NCBI GenBank assembly: GCA_947495975.1
Contig: CANMBE010000005.1
Coordinates: 62,001-126,000, forward strand
Direction of reading: 5' to 3'
DNA: 64,000 bases
DNA from: Ignavibacteria bacterium
Lineage (GTDB): Bacteria; Bacteroidota; Ignavibacteria; Kapaibacteriales; Kapaibacteriaceae
Shown: one piece after another, positions 18,318 to 27,495 of the stretch
Numbering within the stretch: position 1 is the first letter of the stretch
Layout of the letters: the number at the start of each line of letters is the position of its first letter
Made by a program: the position numbers and the translations under genes
Notes under the pieces: model-generated
Databases searched by the model: none
Told to the model about the DNA's origin: nothing
The model's input: the letters and a program-made list of their open reading frames with translations, nothing else

Positions 18318-18342
18318 GGCCTAGGGCGATAGCCCCTAGGCC
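18318..18342 (-). other. Stable hairpin upstream of glyA
   Basis: Nine base pairs (18318-18326 with 18334-18342) containing the palindromic CCTAGG core, closed by a 7-nt loop. It lies between the stop of the upstream gene (18354) and the glyA ATG (18288). No T-run follows on the minus strand, so it is not a standard terminator. It may be an attenuating, processing or mRNA-protecting hairpin between the two genes. Confidence 0.5.
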
Positions 18343-18353
18343 ATTCAACATTC

Positions 18354-19280
18354 TTAACGAATTACAGAAATCGGCAACACCACATACTCAGTTGCGATAC
18401 GGGCACGAACTGTATAGGCGCCAGAGGCAAGGAATGAGGTGTTGATCGATGTTAGGGGAGAGGGAAGTGCGTTAATAGTTGACAACTCGATGAGCGAACC
18501 CGTAGAGCTTATCGCCTCAATCACAACCTGCAGCCCCATCCATGAAAGCGGCAAATTCAACATTGCATTGTCGCGCGCAGGGTTAGGAGCGAGGTATACC
18601 GATGGGTCATTGGTCTCGGCCACAGAGAGCGCGAGTTCACTACCACATAGAGTTTTTCCAGTCATAGAATGTACTAAACACGTGAATGGCTCTGAAGCGC
18701 CGCCGCTCGCAGCGTCAGTCCAGGAAATGGCCCATAAGGCTGTGCCAGCAGGAAAGCTAAAAGCATCTTCAGTTGACGTTGTTAGAATTGTGATGCCTGG
18801 TTGACTATCTGGATACGAAACTTTAAAGCGTTGGTACTCTGCGTTCCCAGAAAGTGCGGTTGTAAGTGCGGCACCCTCACGGTAGCCGGCAGGAAGTGGC
18901 GTATTGCTGAGTCCGTCAAGAGGAATATCTACGGACGCTCCGCCAGCCAATGACGTTGGGTCCTGGCAGGCAAAAACTAATCGAACCATGGGTACGGCTA
19001 CTACAGTGTCTTTTGGGCCTGCAATAAAGACGTAGTACCACAAGCGTGCCTTCCCGTCCTTCGCACTCATCCCAATATCAACAACATCAGTCCCTAGTGG
19101 AACTTGAATACCAGCATTCATAAGTGCAACAAGGCGGGCATTATTGGCATTACCACCGGCAGCGCTTCTAGCGTCGTTATAACAATCCTTTGGTGCAAAA
19201 GGCACAAGCAGGGCACCTAGCTGTGCAAATGCAAACATTGGTGCACAAACAATAATGGCAATGAGGAGGAGGTATCGCAT
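18354..19280 (-). CDS. Exported protein with type IX-like sorting domain
   Basis: This 308-residue protein has a signal peptide (residues 1-19, cleavage near FAFAQ). I do not recognise the central part (about 25-215), which is beta-rich and has a few cysteines. The last 85 residues look like a type A C-terminal sorting domain: after a short linker comes [15 protein letters not shown], then a strand pattern ending SGAYTVRAR and VVLPISVIR. Such domains direct cargo to the type IX secretion system, and PorU and PorV are encoded at 5.8-11 kb. The gene lies 66 nt upstream of the glyA ATG. Confidence 0.8.
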   Translation of the reverse strand: MRYLLLIAIIVCAPMFAFAQLGALLVPFAPKDCYNDARSAAGGNANNARLVALMNAGIQVPLGTDVVDIGMSAKDGKARLWYYVFIAGPKDTVVAVPMVRLVFACQDPTSLAGGASVDIPLDGLSNTPLPAGYREGAALTTALSGNAEYQRFKVSYPDSQPGITILTTSTEDAFSFPAGTALWAISWTDAASGGASEPFTCLVHSMTGKTLCGSELALSVAETNDPSVYLAPNPARDNAMLNLPLSWMGLQVVIEAISSTGSLIELSTINALPSPLTSINTSFLASGAYTVRARIATEYVVLPISVIR

Positions 19281-19316
19281 TAACGTGTCCTAAAGGTGAA
19301 CCAAATCCATTCCAAG

Positions 19317-19367
19317 CAAAAATACAATCATTCGTGCCTTCAAAACCCCATGGTCGGCGTACTTTTG
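19317..19367. promoter_or_regulatory. Back-to-back candidate promoter elements
   Basis: The 116-bp divergent region between the exported protein and the E1 dehydrogenase has one TAnnTTTG-type element for each direction: TATTTTTG on the minus strand (19324 to 19317, 37 nt before the start at 19280) and TACTTTTG on the plus strand (19360-19367, 30 nt before 19397). The -33 elements are poor. The positions support the starts chosen for both genes. Confidence 0.35.
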
Positions 19368-19396
19368 TAGGCACTACCCGCAATCTATTGAGAAGC

Positions 19397-21445
19397 ATGA
19401 CCAAGAACGAATGGATGGACGTTGCGCGCACGGTAATTGCCTCGCGCTTTATTGATACGATAGAAGAAACAGAGCTCGTTCCAGCGGGCAAGGTTACCTA
19501 TCAATTCTCAGCAAAAGGCCATGAACTCGCACAAGCTATTCTTGGTCAGGCTTTGCGTCAGGGTAACGACTGCGCTACGGTCTATTACCGATCGCGACCG
19601 CTTGTTTTAGCTGCAGGTATGACGTATGAAGAGGCCTTTGCCGGACCTCTTGCTCTAAGCGGTAGCAGAAGTGGTGGCAGAGACATTGGCGTAGTTCATC
19701 ATCTACCTAATACACGAGGTGTAACGGTCCTTCCTGCATCGGGCGATGTAGGTGCTCAATACACGCCATGTGTAGGATGGGCTCAGGCGATTACGTACCG
19801 TACACGCGTTATGCAGGACGAATCATGGGCCGGTGCCGTTGCCGTTGCCTTAGGCGGAGATGGATCTACAGCTACAAGTGGTTTTTGGGCTGCACTCAAT
19901 ATTGCAACCACAGTACGATTGCCAATGGTGTTCTTTATCGAGGACAATCATTTTGGTATCAGCGTGCCGAGCACGTTTCAGACTCCAGGTGGCAACATTG
20001 CAGAAAATCTTGGCGCATTTCGAAATCTTCGAATTGTTGATGTTGATGGCACAAGTCCTGAAGAAGCCGATCGACTGATAACAAAGACTGTAGAGCACGT
20101 GCGATCATCACAAGGTCCCGCACTCATTCGTGTTCGCGTACCGAGAATTTGCGGACATAGTGGAGCTGACAATCAGTCATACAAAACACAAGAACAAAAG
20201 GCGGAAGAACTTGCTCGAGACCCAATTGGCAAGCTCAAAGAATTCTTTGCTCGTAAAAAGTATATGGATGACGGTGCATGGAGCACCTTCACTCACGAGA
20301 TTGAGCAAGAAGTACGCGCTGCATGTGAAGCCGCTCTGGCACAAACACAACCTTTGCCCGAGGCTTCGCTCACGAAGGCCTTCTATGATGGAACAATGCC
20401 CAGACATGGTGGCCTTATGGCAGACGGTGTTGAGCCCCCTATTTCGTCTGGTGATAAAGTTGAAGATGGTCCACGGGTTAATCTCATCGAGGCCGTGAAG
20501 CGCACGTTAGACAACGAGCTTAGTCGAAATAATCGTGTTGTGGTATTTGGCGAAGATGTAGGAGTGAAAGGGGGCGTACATGGCGCTACTGTTGACCTAC
20601 AGATAAAACACGGTGTTGATAGAGTTTTTGATACGTCGCTTAGCGAAGAGGGAATCATCGGCAGAGCTGTTGGTATGGCAATGGCTGGTCTTGTGCCGGT
20701 TCCCGAGATACAATTCCGCAAATATCTCGATCCAGCTACAGAGCAAATAAACGATGCAGGAACAATTCGGTGGCGCACCAATGGTGATTTTGCGGCGCCG
20801 ATGGTTGTGCGCATTCCAGTTGGTTTCTCAAAGCGAACTGGCGATCCATGGCACAGCGTGAGTGGTGAAGCCATCTTTGCTCATACGATTGGATGGCGCG
20901 TAGCAATGCCATCGAACGCTCAGGATGCCGTTGGTCTTTTACGCACAGCAATGCGAGGCAATGACCCAACGTTCTTCTTAGAGCACAGAGCGATTCAGGA
21001 TACAGCCTCTGGACGCGGTGTATACCCAGGAGATGACTATCTCATTCCGTTCGGTGTAGCTAACATTCTTCGTGCTGGTACTCGTGCAACAATTGTGGCA
21101 TGGGGCGAAATGGTTCATCGAGCAAAATCAGCAGTCGAATTGATGGGGGCCGATATTGAGATTATTGACTTACGGACAATTATACCGTGGGACACAGAAA
21201 CAGTGATATCATCTGTGAAACGCACAAGCAGATGTATGGTGCTTCACGAAGACACGATTACATGTGGATTTGGAGCAGAGATCGCAGCAACAATCACACA
21301 ACGTTGCTTCCAATATTTGGACGCTCCTGTGGTTCGCATTGCTCCACCTGACATTCCAATTCCGTACAACAAGGGAATGATGGACGCTGTTATTCCAACA
21401 ATTGAACGTGTTGCATCCGAATTGGAAATTCTGCTGGCATATTGA
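19397..21445 (+). CDS. Fused alpha/beta E1 of a 2-oxoacid dehydrogenase (branched-chain or pyruvate type)
   Basis: A 682-residue thiamine-pyrophosphate enzyme in which the E1 alpha and beta chains are joined. The alpha part (about 1-330) carries the TPP motif starting GGDGS at residue 153 and ending near the FFIEDN stretch. The beta part begins about residue 360 with NLIEAVKRTL, then VFGEDVGVKGGVHGAT and DTSLSEEGIIGRAVGMA. Such fusions are common in Bacteroidota, usually annotated 2-oxoisovalerate dehydrogenase; substrate cannot be fixed from sequence alone. No E2 is adjacent; an E3 (lpdA) is at 3.3 kb. I chose the ATG at 19397 over an upstream GTG at 19334. The stop overlaps the helicase start (TGATG). 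Confidence 0.9.
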   Translation: MTKNEWMDVARTVIASRFIDTIEETELVPAGKVTYQFSAKGHELAQAILGQALRQGNDCATVYYRSRPLVLAAGMTYEEAFAGPLALSGSRSGGRDIGVVHHLPNTRGVTVLPASGDVGAQYTPCVGWAQAITYRTRVMQDESWAGAVAVALGGDGSTATSGFWAALNIATTVRLPMVFFIEDNHFGISVPSTFQTPGGNIAENLGAFRNLRIVDVDGTSPEEADRLITKTVEHVRSSQGPALIRVRVPRICGHSGADNQSYKTQEQKAEELARDPIGKLKEFFARKKYMDDGAWSTFTHEIEQEVRAACEAALAQTQPLPEASLTKAFYDGTMPRHGGLMADGVEPPISSGDKVEDGPRVNLIEAVKRTLDNELSRNNRVVVFGEDVGVKGGVHGATVDLQIKHGVDRVFDTSLSEEGIIGRAVGMAMAGLVPVPEIQFRKYLDPATEQINDAGTIRWRTNGDFAAPMVVRIPVGFSKRTGDPWHSVSGEAIFAHTIGWRVAMPSNAQDAVGLLRTAMRGNDPTFFLEHRAIQDTASGRGVYPGDDYLIPFGVANILRAGTRATIVAWGEMVHRAKSAVELMGADIEIIDLRTIIPWDTETVISSVKRTSRCMVLHEDTITCGFGAEIAATITQRCFQYLDAPVVRIAPPDIPIPYNKGMMDAVIPTIERVASELEILLAY

Positions 21446-23451
21446 TGTCAAAGAAGCTTGTCCTCAAAAAAGCTGAGCTATCATCAACTGGTCGCGCGTA
21501 TCTCATTCCATATGATCAGCTTTTAAACAAAGCACAATTATCAGCAGTGATGCACACGAATGGTCCTGCGCTGGTGCTAGCAGGGGCGGGGACTGGAAAG
21601 ACACGAACGCTTACGTATCGTGTAGCGAGACTCGTTGAAGACGGCACAGATCCATCATCGATTCTCTTGCTCACGTTCACGCGCAAGGCATCTACAGAAA
21701 TGCTACGTAGAGCGTCTGTATTGCTTGATGGACGATGTGAACGGGTTGGCGGAGGAACATTCCATTCGTTTGCATTTTCCATCCTCCGTCGCTTTGGCCT
21801 GCCAACAGCAAGCGATCAGCAAAATGTTTCTGACCAGCGCAGACCAACCACCGTTCTTGATCAGGCAGACGCCCAGGATGTGATGAACCTTGTTCGCGGA
21901 CGCTTTGATGTTGCAAAGCTGAAACGACGATTTCCGCAGAAGAGCACATTGCACGACATGTATAGCAAGTCCGTGAACACTGGAACGCTCCTTAACACAG
22001 TGATTGCCGAGCAATATTCTCAGTTCATTGATGAAACAGATAAGATCAGCGAAGTGATTCGTGAGTACAATTCATATAAACATTCTAATGGCTTGTTTGA
22101 CTACGATGACTTGTTGCTCTACTTATTCGCAATGACAAAACATGAAGAGGTTGGTCAGGTACTACGGAATCAGTTCAGATATCTTATGGTAGATGAATAC
22201 CAAGACACAAATAGACTTCAGCATAACATCATCATGGGCCTGTCTGGAAAAAGCGGCAACGTAATGGTAGTGGGCGACGATGCGCAAAGTATCTATTCGT
22301 TTAGAGGCGCAGACGTGCGGAACATTCATAGCGTCCCTGATGCTTTTGAGAGCTGTCGTGTGATTAGGCTCGAACAAAATTACCGAAGCTCGCAGCCGAT
22401 ACTGGATGTTTGCAACAGCATCATCCGAGACGCACCGAACATGTTTGAGAAGGAACTGTTTAGTGATAAGCAAGACGGTGAACAACCAATGCTTGTTAGC
22501 ACAACCAATGAGCGGCAACAATCGCTTTTTGTTATGCAGCAGATATTAGATTTGCGCGAAAATGGTACGCCCCTTTCCGAAATAGCTGTGCTTTTTCGCA
22601 GTGGTTACTTGTCGTTTGATTTGGAAATTGAGTTGGGTAAAGCCAATATTCCATTTCGAAAATTTGGGGGTATGCGCTTTGCCGAAGCGGCGCACGTAAA
22701 AGACCTTATCGCACTTGTTCGCCTAACCGAAAACCCTCGTGATGTGATATCATGGTACCGCGTGCTCCTGCAGCTTCCGGGTGTTGGACAAAAGACTGCC
22801 CAAATCGTTTTGTCGGCCATGCAAGAAGCCGCGGACCCAATTTCTACACCTGAAAAATCGTGGGGTTCTACTGGCAAGGGGGCTTTGGGCATTGCACACT
22901 TGGCTACAATGCTCCTGAAAGCGCGCGGTATTGTAGACACTCGAGAGCGTTTAGTTGCGCTTGCTGATGCATACAGGCCTATACTTGAGAAGGCTTATGA
23001 CGACCATCCAAAACGGTGGCGAGATATAGAAACAGTAGTAGGAATAGGTGGTAGATATGCGTCGGTTGATGCCTTCCTCGCAGACATAGCACTTGAACCT
23101 CCAACAAACTCACTCGATGAGATTGACGGCGATGACGGAGAGGAAGAGTTCATTACGTTGTCCACCATTCACTCTGCTAAGGGGCTTGAATGGCACTCCG
23201 TTTTCCTCATTTGGGTAAACGAAGGTAGGCTGCCTTCGGCCCGTAGCATTGAAAGTGAAGAGAGTTTGGAAGAAGAGCGTCGGCTCTTATACGTCGCCTG
23301 CACTCGGGCAAAAGAACGTCTATACCTTACGTATCCGTGCGTGATGTTAGAATGGCAAAATTCAGACGTGCTTGGCCAGCCGAGCAGATTTCTCGTAGAC
23401 ATTTCGTCAGATCACATCCCGAAGTATTACCTGTCTGAAGAGGTACAATAA
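21445..23451 (+). CDS. UvrD/PcrA/Rep-type ATP-dependent DNA helicase
   Basis: A 668-residue superfamily 1A helicase. Walker A AGAGTGKT is at residues 46-53, LLTFTRKA is motif Ia, VDEYQDTN is motif II, GDDAQSIYSFRGA is motif III, LEQNYRSSQPI is motif IV, TIHSAKGLEW is motif V and YVACTRAKERLYL is motif VI. These enzymes unwind DNA in repair and at stalled forks. It is a little shorter than E. coli UvrD and lacks that protein's C-terminal Tudor-like tail. The start overlaps the E1 stop (TGATG), an unusual partner for a repair helicase. uvrB is at 42-44 kb. Confidence 0.93.
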   Translation: MSKKLVLKKAELSSTGRAYLIPYDQLLNKAQLSAVMHTNGPALVLAGAGTGKTRTLTYRVARLVEDGTDPSSILLLTFTRKASTEMLRRASVLLDGRCERVGGGTFHSFAFSILRRFGLPTASDQQNVSDQRRPTTVLDQADAQDVMNLVRGRFDVAKLKRRFPQKSTLHDMYSKSVNTGTLLNTVIAEQYSQFIDETDKISEVIREYNSYKHSNGLFDYDDLLLYLFAMTKHEEVGQVLRNQFRYLMVDEYQDTNRLQHNIIMGLSGKSGNVMVVGDDAQSIYSFRGADVRNIHSVPDAFESCRVIRLEQNYRSSQPILDVCNSIIRDAPNMFEKELFSDKQDGEQPMLVSTTNERQQSLFVMQQILDLRENGTPLSEIAVLFRSGYLSFDLEIELGKANIPFRKFGGMRFAEAAHVKDLIALVRLTENPRDVISWYRVLLQLPGVGQKTAQIVLSAMQEAADPISTPEKSWGSTGKGALGIAHLATMLLKARGIVDTRERLVALADAYRPILEKAYDDHPKRWRDIETVVGIGGRYASVDAFLADIALEPPTNSLDEIDGDDGEEEFITLSTIHSAKGLEWHSVFLIWVNEGRLPSARSIESEESLEEERRLLYVACTRAKERLYLTYPCVMLEWQNSDVLGQPSRFLVDISSDHIPKYYLSEEVQ

Positions 23452-23586
23452 TGGTGTACCATCGTACTTCGTCTCCACGAAGAATGCTTACGGTGTGGTC
23501 ATGCTTCTGCCCAAAGGTTCCTCATGTGGGAATGCATGCTGTTCGTATGGAAGAACGAATATGGATGTTCACACGTCAATGAGGGT

Positions 23587-24114
23587 ATGAATACAAACAA
23601 GGCCCTCTTCCTTGACCGCGATGGAGTAATCAATCATCGCATTGTTGGTGGATACGTACGCAACCAGCACGAATTTATTCTCCAATCCGAGATTATTCCG
23701 CTGCTGCGTGCTGCTCGCCAAATGGGATACCTCTTGATTCTCGTTAGCAACCAACAGGGAGTTGGCAAGGGGGTCATGACCCTGGAGGAGTTAGAACACG
23801 TCCACGAGTACATGCAAGAAGTACTTGCATCGGAACTTGATGGTAAGGGGCTTGACGATATCAACTACTGCACGGAGTTAGCATCGGCAAACAGCATTCG
23901 TCGCAAGCCCGCGCCTGGTATGCTCCTTGAAGCAATTTCAGAGCATAGCCTAGATCCAACACTCTGTTGGTTTATTGGTGACTCTGTGTCAGATGCACAA
24001 GCTGGACGTGCCGCAGGGGTACATACGGTGCTTATAGGGGAGCATCCTGCGGAATCGGCCGATGTTATTATTCCGCATCATTCGGGGCTTTTGGCCCTCA
24101 TTGATCTCTTTTAA
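23587..24114 (+). CDS. HAD-IIIA phosphatase, GmhB/HisB-N like
   Basis: A 175-residue HAD phosphatase resembling D-glycero-D-manno-heptose 1,7-bisphosphate phosphatase. Motif I is FLDRDGVIN (D10 nucleophile, D12), motif II is LVSNQQGVGKG, motif III is RRKPAPGM and motif IV is FIGDSVSDAQAGRAAG. GmhB enzymes usually hold a zinc knuckle (CxH...CxC) just before motif III. Here that loop is short and has only one cysteine (YCTELASANS), so the protein is a zinc-free variant whose substrate may differ. I chose the ATG at 23587 (preceded by GAGGG); the frame opens at 23524. About 135 bp before it hold nothing recognisable. Confidence 0.82.
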   Translation: MNTNKALFLDRDGVINHRIVGGYVRNQHEFILQSEIIPLLRAARQMGYLLILVSNQQGVGKGVMTLEELEHVHEYMQEVLASELDGKGLDDINYCTELASANSIRRKPAPGMLLEAISEHSLDPTLCWFIGDSVSDAQAGRAAGVHTVLIGEHPAESADVIIPHHSGLLALIDLF

Positions 24115-24179
24115 CAGAGAAATTGCTGTATTTGTGACCTTATTTGCTTGGGTCCGTACACCCACCAACTATTGACTTA

Positions 24180-24223
24180 TTGCGTAATAACTGACTATTG
24201 GTCATATTTGTGACTCAAAGTCA
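24180..24223 (+). promoter_or_regulatory. Efflux operon promoter with two probable TetR operators
   Basis: Two 13-bp dyads of the form TGAC-N5-GTCA lie at 24192-24204 and 24211-24223, centres 19 bp apart. Between them is CATATTTG (24203-24210), one mismatch from the Bacteroidota -7 consensus, with TTG at 24180-24182 exactly 20 nt upstream. A repressor bound to either dyad would block RNA polymerase. The TetR protein encoded in this operon is the obvious candidate. The dyads are seen directly; the binding protein is inferred. Confidence 0.65.
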
Positions 24224-24275
24224 GAAGAAATCATAGCATCGTCATAACCTAACGACGACCGAAAGGGAACTCACA

Positions 24276-25616
24276 ATGAAGGCACGAATCAGCGTCTCGC
24301 TGGTCTTTTATGTATTAGTTGGGGCAATTGGTGCATCAGCTACTACCAGGCCCTTGAGTCTGGACGAAGCGATCGAGACCGCGTTGCGTCAGAATAAGAA
24401 TGTAGCTATTGCGAAACTCGGCATCCAAAAAGCCGAGGCACAGGTCACAGAAGCCTTTGGAAACGCCCTCCCATCATTGAACCTCTCGGCGGGTTTCAAT
24501 CACAACATTCTACTGCCGGTTTTCTTCTTTCCAAATCCAACAACAGGGGAGATATCGCCTCTACGTTTTGGATTGCCAAACGCGTACAATGTTAGTGCTC
24601 AATTGCAGCAACTCCTTTTCAACAGTGCTGTGTTCACTGGAATCGGAGCTTCAAAAATCTATGCTGACGCTGCAAAGGCACAACTCGATGCAGTTACTGC
24701 TGAAGTTGTAACGGAGACAAAAAAGAGATATTACCAAGCATTGGCGGCTCGAGAACTTGTGATTGTGTCTGTAGCCACGTATGAAAATGCACGAGAGACA
24801 CAAAAAATAATCAACGCGCTCTTTAATGAAGGATTGGTTGCCGAGTTTGACAAGATCAGATCAGATGTTGCCGTTGCTAATATTCAACCAATGGTTGTAG
24901 AAGCACAGTCCGGCCAATACAATGCGCTGGCAGCGCTTCAGACATATCTCGCTCTTAACCTGAATGATACGGTCTCTCTTTCATCTTCAGGTTTTGCTAC
25001 TCCAGAAGAAGCCCCATTTGAAGAGACGGCAATTTCACTGGCAGTCAAAGAGAATTTTGAACTTAAAGCTTTGGCACTTCAAGTGGAAGTGTCGCGCGAG
25101 TTCGTCCACGTGTATAGCTCTGACTACTATCCAACTCTGGTGGCAATCGGTCAATGGCAAAATCAAGGCCAAAGCGCATCGCTTTCACATTGGTACAGTG
25201 CGTCGAGCTCTTTTGTTGGTTTAAACTTTTCGATAAATCTTTTTAATGGATTTAAAACATCCTCAAAGGTAGAGCAGGCGAATGTAGATTTTTTGACCAC
25301 TCAACAGCGCTATCAACAAGTCAGTGATCTCGTAAAGCTAAAGATGCGCACTACAGTGAATCAGATTCGGTCGGCAAAGTTGCGGATCGATGCACAGAAG
25401 AGCACGGTAGGTCAAGCACAGCGTGGTTTTGACATTTCAAAAATCCGATATACAGAGGGCTCTGGAAGTCTCCTCGAAATCAATGATGCAGAGACTGCTT
25501 TGACGCGGGCAAAGGTCAATGAAATCATGGCCGTGCTCGACTACTATGTTACTCGGGCAGAATACGAGCGGACCACTGGACAGATCGACGAAAAGTATCG
25601 TCGTATGGTTCGATAA
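24276..25616 (+). CDS. TolC-family outer-membrane efflux channel
   Basis: This 446-residue protein has a signal peptide (about residues 1-22) and the internally duplicated alpha-helical barrel architecture of the TolC/OEP family. Signs are LSLDEAIETALRQNKNVAIAKL at the N-terminus, the matching second-half helices, and the terminal RYTEGSGSLLEINDAETALTRA motif. It would form the outer-membrane duct of the tripartite pump encoded downstream. It is the first gene of a tolC-tetR-adaptor-RND operon. The tetR ribosome-binding site overlaps its stop codon. Confidence 0.93.
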   Translation: MKARISVSLVFYVLVGAIGASATTRPLSLDEAIETALRQNKNVAIAKLGIQKAEAQVTEAFGNALPSLNLSAGFNHNILLPVFFFPNPTTGEISPLRFGLPNAYNVSAQLQQLLFNSAVFTGIGASKIYADAAKAQLDAVTAEVVTETKKRYYQALAARELVIVSVATYENARETQKIINALFNEGLVAEFDKIRSDVAVANIQPMVVEAQSGQYNALAALQTYLALNLNDTVSLSSSGFATPEEAPFEETAISLAVKENFELKALALQVEVSREFVHVYSSDYYPTLVAIGQWQNQGQSASLSHWYSASSSFVGLNFSINLFNGFKTSSKVEQANVDFLTTQQRYQQVSDLVKLKMRTTVNQIRSAKLRIDAQKSTVGQAQRGFDISKIRYTEGSGSLLEINDAETALTRAKVNEIMAVLDYYVTRAEYERTTGQIDEKYRRMVR

Positions 25617-25626
25617 GGAGACAACT

Positions 25627-26325
25627 ATGGGTGTACAAGAACGAAAAGTGCGAGAAAAGGGACAGCGCCGAGTCGATATCCTCGATTCAGCACGCCAGGC
25701 CTTTATCAAACACGGCTTAGAGCAGACATCAATGGATCGCATTGCGCAAGAAGCAGAGTTAGCAAAAGGAACGCTTTATCTCTACTTCCGCAATCGAGAT
25801 GAATTGCTCATGGCACTTATTGCGGATGACTTTGAACGACTCATTTCAATGATTGAACAAGTTGCAAAAAGCTCAGATTCACCAGAGCGTAAACTTCTTG
25901 CGTGTGTCGGGACATTCTACGATTTCTCGCAAGAGAATGAATTCTTCTACAAGATTATGACGCAGCTGAATGTTCATACCCTTTTTCAGGACGAAGGCAC
26001 GAGTGAACCAGTATGTCACTTCCGCGATGTGAACAAGCGTATGATGTCACTCATGGCATCTGTTGTTCAAGAAGGTGTTGACCAAGGCGTATTCCATATC
26101 ACACAACCTGTTGAGTTTGTAGTTGTGCAGATGATGGTTTCTCTGAAGGGGGCTATGGTGATTTTGAGAAACAACATGATTCCACCTGATTGGGTAAACG
26201 TTGATATACAGTACCTCTTGCACAATATCGCGTGTTTGTTTATTCGGGGATTAGAGTCAACAAAGAAAGTGGATTCATGTGAATTTCTTTTTGGCGACCC
26301 TAGCAGACCAATCCCAAGTGCGTAA
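25627..26325 (+). CDS. TetR-family repressor of the efflux operon
   Basis: This 232-residue regulator has an N-terminal helix-turn-helix (about residues 15-62, with MDRIAQEAELAKGTLYLYFRNRDEL) and a helical ligand domain. I chose the ATG at 25627: AAGGAG at 25615-25620 is correctly spaced, and the longer frame from 25519 would overlap tolC. Placement inside the pump operon implies autoregulation, with ligand binding relieving repression. Two TGAC-N5-GTCA dyads in the operon promoter are its likely operators. The inducing compound cannot be predicted. Confidence 0.92.
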   Translation: MGVQERKVREKGQRRVDILDSARQAFIKHGLEQTSMDRIAQEAELAKGTLYLYFRNRDELLMALIADDFERLISMIEQVAKSSDSPERKLLACVGTFYDFSQENEFFYKIMTQLNVHTLFQDEGTSEPVCHFRDVNKRMMSLMASVVQEGVDQGVFHITQPVEFVVVQMMVSLKGAMVILRNNMIPPDWVNVDIQYLLHNIACLFIRGLESTKKVDSCEFLFGDPSRPIPSA

Positions 26326-26370
26326 TTCAAAAAAAAGTAAATAATTCACAAAACGTTTTAGGATGAAATC

Positions 26371-27486
26371 ATGAATCTTCGCTTTCTTTCCTTACTTGTG
26401 CTTTTAGTCTTTGGACTTGCAGCCTGTAGTAACGAATCTGGTACACCGTTCGAAAAACAGCTGGACTCGTTGCGCAAAGAAAAAGCAACGATCGAAAGCA
26501 AGATCAACGATCTCCAATCGAAGCTTGGTACGAAAGCATTACCTGCTGTTGCCCAGCCAGTGACTGTTGTTATGGCTGCGAATCAGTCTTTTGTGCACGT
26601 TGTTGACGCAAAAGGTGAAGTCGATGCCCGCTCCTCATTACGAATCACACCTCAAATGCCAGGTAGGATTACGCGTGTGAATGTCGCCAACGGTCAGGCA
26701 GTCAAGAAGGGTCAACTACTTGTTGAGATAGACGCAGAAATCATTCGCAAAGGCATCGCCGAAGTCATGACTCAACTCGAGTTCTCAATTACACTCTTTG
26801 AAAAGCAGAAGCGAATTTTTGATCAAAAGGCAGGGAGCGAAATTCAGTTTCTCTCTGCCAAAAATCAGAAGGAATCGCTTGAGCGACGCCTTGAGTCGTT
26901 GAACGAACAACTTGCTATGTCGCGCGTGATTGCGCCAACGAGCGGCTTTGCTGACAACGTTATGGCAAAGGTTGGAGAGAACGTGGCTCCTGGTATGCCG
27001 CTATTGACAGTAGTGAATGTATCTGACATGCGTGTGATCGTAGATCTTGCAGAATCATTCATTGGGTCAGTAACCAATGGAGATCCCGTAACGATTTTCT
27101 TCCCAGAGGTTGGAGACTCACTACGGACTCGAATAAACATGGTAGCGAAATCTGTGAATCCGGTGAGCAGAACATTCCGAGTAGAGATTTTTGTGCGCCC
27201 CGTACCACCAAATCTTCGCCCAAACACAACATGCAGAGTCCTCATTAACGATGTGACCATTGCGTCGACAATCGGTATGCCATTGTCAGCGGTTCTGCAT
27301 GACAACGTTGGCGCGTATGTATACGTGGTTGACTCCAAGAATTCTGCTAGACGTCGTGAAGTGAAGACGGGGCTAACAAGCGGTGGCAATGTTCAAATAG
27401 TATCGGGAGTATCTCTCGGAGAGAACGTGATCGTCCGCGGTGCAGTAGATGTTGCTGATGGTCAAATTGTACGCACAGTTAAGTAA
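26371..27486 (+). CDS. RND efflux periplasmic adaptor lipoprotein
   Basis: A 371-residue membrane-fusion protein (HlyD/AcrA type). The lipobox LAAC at residues 16-19 marks it as a lipoprotein. A coiled-coil region at about 27-50 (EKQLDSLRKEKATIESKINDL) follows and is unusual so close to the lipid anchor. Then come the lipoyl half-motifs (RITRVNVANGQAVKKGQLLVEID and VIAPTSGFADNVMAKVGENVAPGMPLLTV), separated by the alpha hairpin, and beta-barrel and membrane-proximal domains. It links the RND pump to the TolC-like channel. The RND gene follows after 9 nt. Confidence 0.94.
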   Translation: MNLRFLSLLVLLVFGLAACSNESGTPFEKQLDSLRKEKATIESKINDLQSKLGTKALPAVAQPVTVVMAANQSFVHVVDAKGEVDARSSLRITPQMPGRITRVNVANGQAVKKGQLLVEIDAEIIRKGIAEVMTQLEFSITLFEKQKRIFDQKAGSEIQFLSAKNQKESLERRLESLNEQLAMSRVIAPTSGFADNVMAKVGENVAPGMPLLTVVNVSDMRVIVDLAESFIGSVTNGDPVTIFFPEVGDSLRTRINMVAKSVNPVSRTFRVEIFVRPVPPNLRPNTTCRVLINDVTIASTIGMPLSAVLHDNVGAYVYVVDSKNSARRREVKTGLTSGGNVQIVSGVSLGENVIVRGAVDVADGQIVRTVK

Positions 27487-27495
27487 TACAAACTC

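Noticed and set aside
19334-19396. Earlier E1 start at GTG 19334
   Set aside because: The basic 21-residue extension is not family-like and it would overlap the candidate promoter at 19360-19367.
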